64,000 nt of DNA from Procambarus clarkii (Eukaryota > Arthropoda > Malacostraca > Decapoda > Cambaridae). The notes under the pieces are model-generated. The model was given only the letters and a program-made list of their open reading frames with translations. It did not search any database and had not been told where the DNA came from. The translations under genes and the position numbers were made by a program. The stretch is taken from the NCBI RefSeq assembly GCF_040958095.1, contig NC_091193.1, positions 24,821,401-24,885,400 on the forward strand, read 5' to 3'. This document shows positions 63,112 to 64,000 of this stretch, piece by piece. The first letter of the stretch is position 1, and each line of letters begins with the position of its first letter.

Positions 63112-64000
63112 TTAACACTTTCGCTCGGGGATGACGCAGCATTGCGTCATCCGTTTACTGGCGGTAATGCCGGGGATGACGCAGCATTGCGTCATCCACT
63201 TTAAAAATTCGCCAAAAATCAGGTTTTTATCCGATTTTTTTGGGACTGGTTTTAAAATGTGCGCCGATGTCTTCCCATTTTCTTTGTTGAGCCTCGTGGC
63301 CCTCAGGCGGCTTGGCACACGCCGTGGGCCCATTGTCTTTGCTCCACTGTTGTGACCAATGTCGCCTCCCCTCGCATCTCAAACGTGTGAACATTTCGGC
63401 TATTTTCCGTGGCTATATTTCTTACTGCGGCTTTAGAAACTATCTACGCTTACTCCACGATGGATAGTAATCATGAACAAGGCCCTTCCAGGAAGAAAAT
63501 TGCGAAAGAAAGGCTTGAAAAGGGTGGGAATTGGGAGTGTAGCAGGAAGGCCTCTGAGCGCTCACTCATGGCTAACGCGTGGCCCGTCTTCAACTCGTCG
63601 GCGGTTGGAGTGTGACCAGGTTTTTTTTCTTATATGCTAATGTTCCTCTAGAGAATTTTATTACGAACCCATTGAGACCAAAATGAAAGACCTAGGACAA
63701 AAATTGAGGTGACCAGAGTGAAAATAGTGAAAACATTTTATCCCGTTTGCACGCTCCTGGGTAACTCGTTCGCACTTTCTCTGTTTGCTGCGGGTAATTA
63801 GCCGGGCTTTTGGAGTTTATATGCATTTAGTGCTGTAGAGAATTTTATTGCGAACACAATGATACCAAATTTAATCTCGTAGAAGGAGAATTGAGGTGAC
63901 AAAGTTGAAGAGAGTATACACTTTTCGGAATTAACGCGCGCTTCCGTGACACGCTGGGGCCCATATCGCCCTGTCGAGGGGTGGCGCGCGGGGTGAGCGA
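63112..64000 (+). mobile_element. piggyBac element P2 (5' end, deleted middle), runs off the window
   Basis: TTAA at 63112-63115 then CACTTTCGCTCGGGGATGAC. The hairpin GGATGACGCA-GCAT-TGCGTCATCC occurs twice (63130-63153 and 63172-63197). The 5' untranslated part matches P1 (CTTCCCATTTTCT, GCCTCCCCTCG, TCTCAAACGTGTGAAC). A start of the transposase (MDSNHEQGPSRKKIAKERLE) is followed by foreign sequence and then two of the family's 3' tandem units (63640 onward: GAGAATTTTATTACGAAC, TTATATGCATTTAGTGCTG). Confidence 0.8.
63461..63615 (+). pseudogene. piggyBac transposase N-terminal stub, copy P2
   Basis: Reads MDSNHEQGPSRKKIAKERLE and continues about 30 codons to a stop at 63613-63615. The start corresponds to MDSDQEQCHPRTKAVKE at 23987 in P1. 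The rest of the transposase is deleted. Confidence 0.7.

Noticed and set aside
41040..64000. Candidate 5' exon of TMEM11 (for example near 44050, minus strand)
   Set aside because: The donor-like AACAG|GTAATC there is in the wrong frame context and gives no TMEM11-like peptide; no defendable candidate was found.

Overview
This window looks like intron-rich, transposon-dense animal nuclear DNA, most likely from a decapod crustacean (a crayfish- or lobster-like genome). The basis is spliced animal genes with GT/AG introns, abundant DIRS, CR1/Jockey-like, Tigger, piggyBac and tRNA-SINE copies, and TTAGG/CCTAA-type motifs inside miniature elements. The species-level call is inference. There are no bacterial operons, CRISPR arrays or rRNA genes.

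Two host genes are supported, and they converge tail to tail. The last coding exon of an NDUFAF6-like complex I assembly factor lies on the + strand at 1979-2164. Three coding exons of TMEM11 (Drosophila PMI orthologue), a mitochondrial membrane and cristae-shape protein, lie on the - strand at 40822-41039, 23066-23178 and 15826-15996. Exon phases match across the two introns (about 17.6 and 7.1 kb), and those introns are filled with nested transposons. Only the short 5' coding part of TMEM11 was not found.

The rest is mostly mobile DNA. From left to right: a LINE fragment with a 13-bp target duplication (2693-3942); the 5' half of another LINE (4290-5842); a DIRS recombinase scrap (5843-6165); a Tigger deletion derivative holding a 373-bp hairpin MITE (6172-7460); a DIRS element with both inverted terminal repeats and the internal complementary region (7477-12852); quiet AT-rich DNA and the TMEM11 3' end (13.3-16 kb); an AT microsatellite with a foldback MITE (17 kb); DIRS copy B broken by a minisatellite-bearing element (17.7-22.3 kb); a decayed piggyBac with a tandemly repeated catalytic segment (23.65-26.5 kb); DIRS copy C (27-30.65 kb); a minisatellite-bearing element split by a TTAA-flanked element (30.67-34.65 kb); piggyBac-type MITE and CR1-like LINE (35.4-37.8 kb); DIRS copy D with two SINEs (38.2-40.6 kb).

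Beyond TMEM11 exon A (41-64 kb) there are a piggyBac-type tandem-unit element (42.4-43.5 kb), a CR1-like LINE (45.4-47.2 kb), DIRS copy E (49.6-51.8 kb), another LINE (51.8-53.1 kb), two Tigger copies (53.6-56.9 and 59.8-61.4 kb), several TTAA-flanked piggyBac derivatives, and a second piggyBac 5' end running off the window.

The most interesting structures are the DIRS inverted-repeat and complementary-region architecture, a mobile 19-bp minisatellite family that evolved to a 38-bp dimer unit, a piggyBac whose catalytic-Asp segment is repeated six times in a 31-bp register, an in-frame Tigger DNA-binding-domain remnant, and nested TTAA insertions whose empty sites can be read from sister copies.
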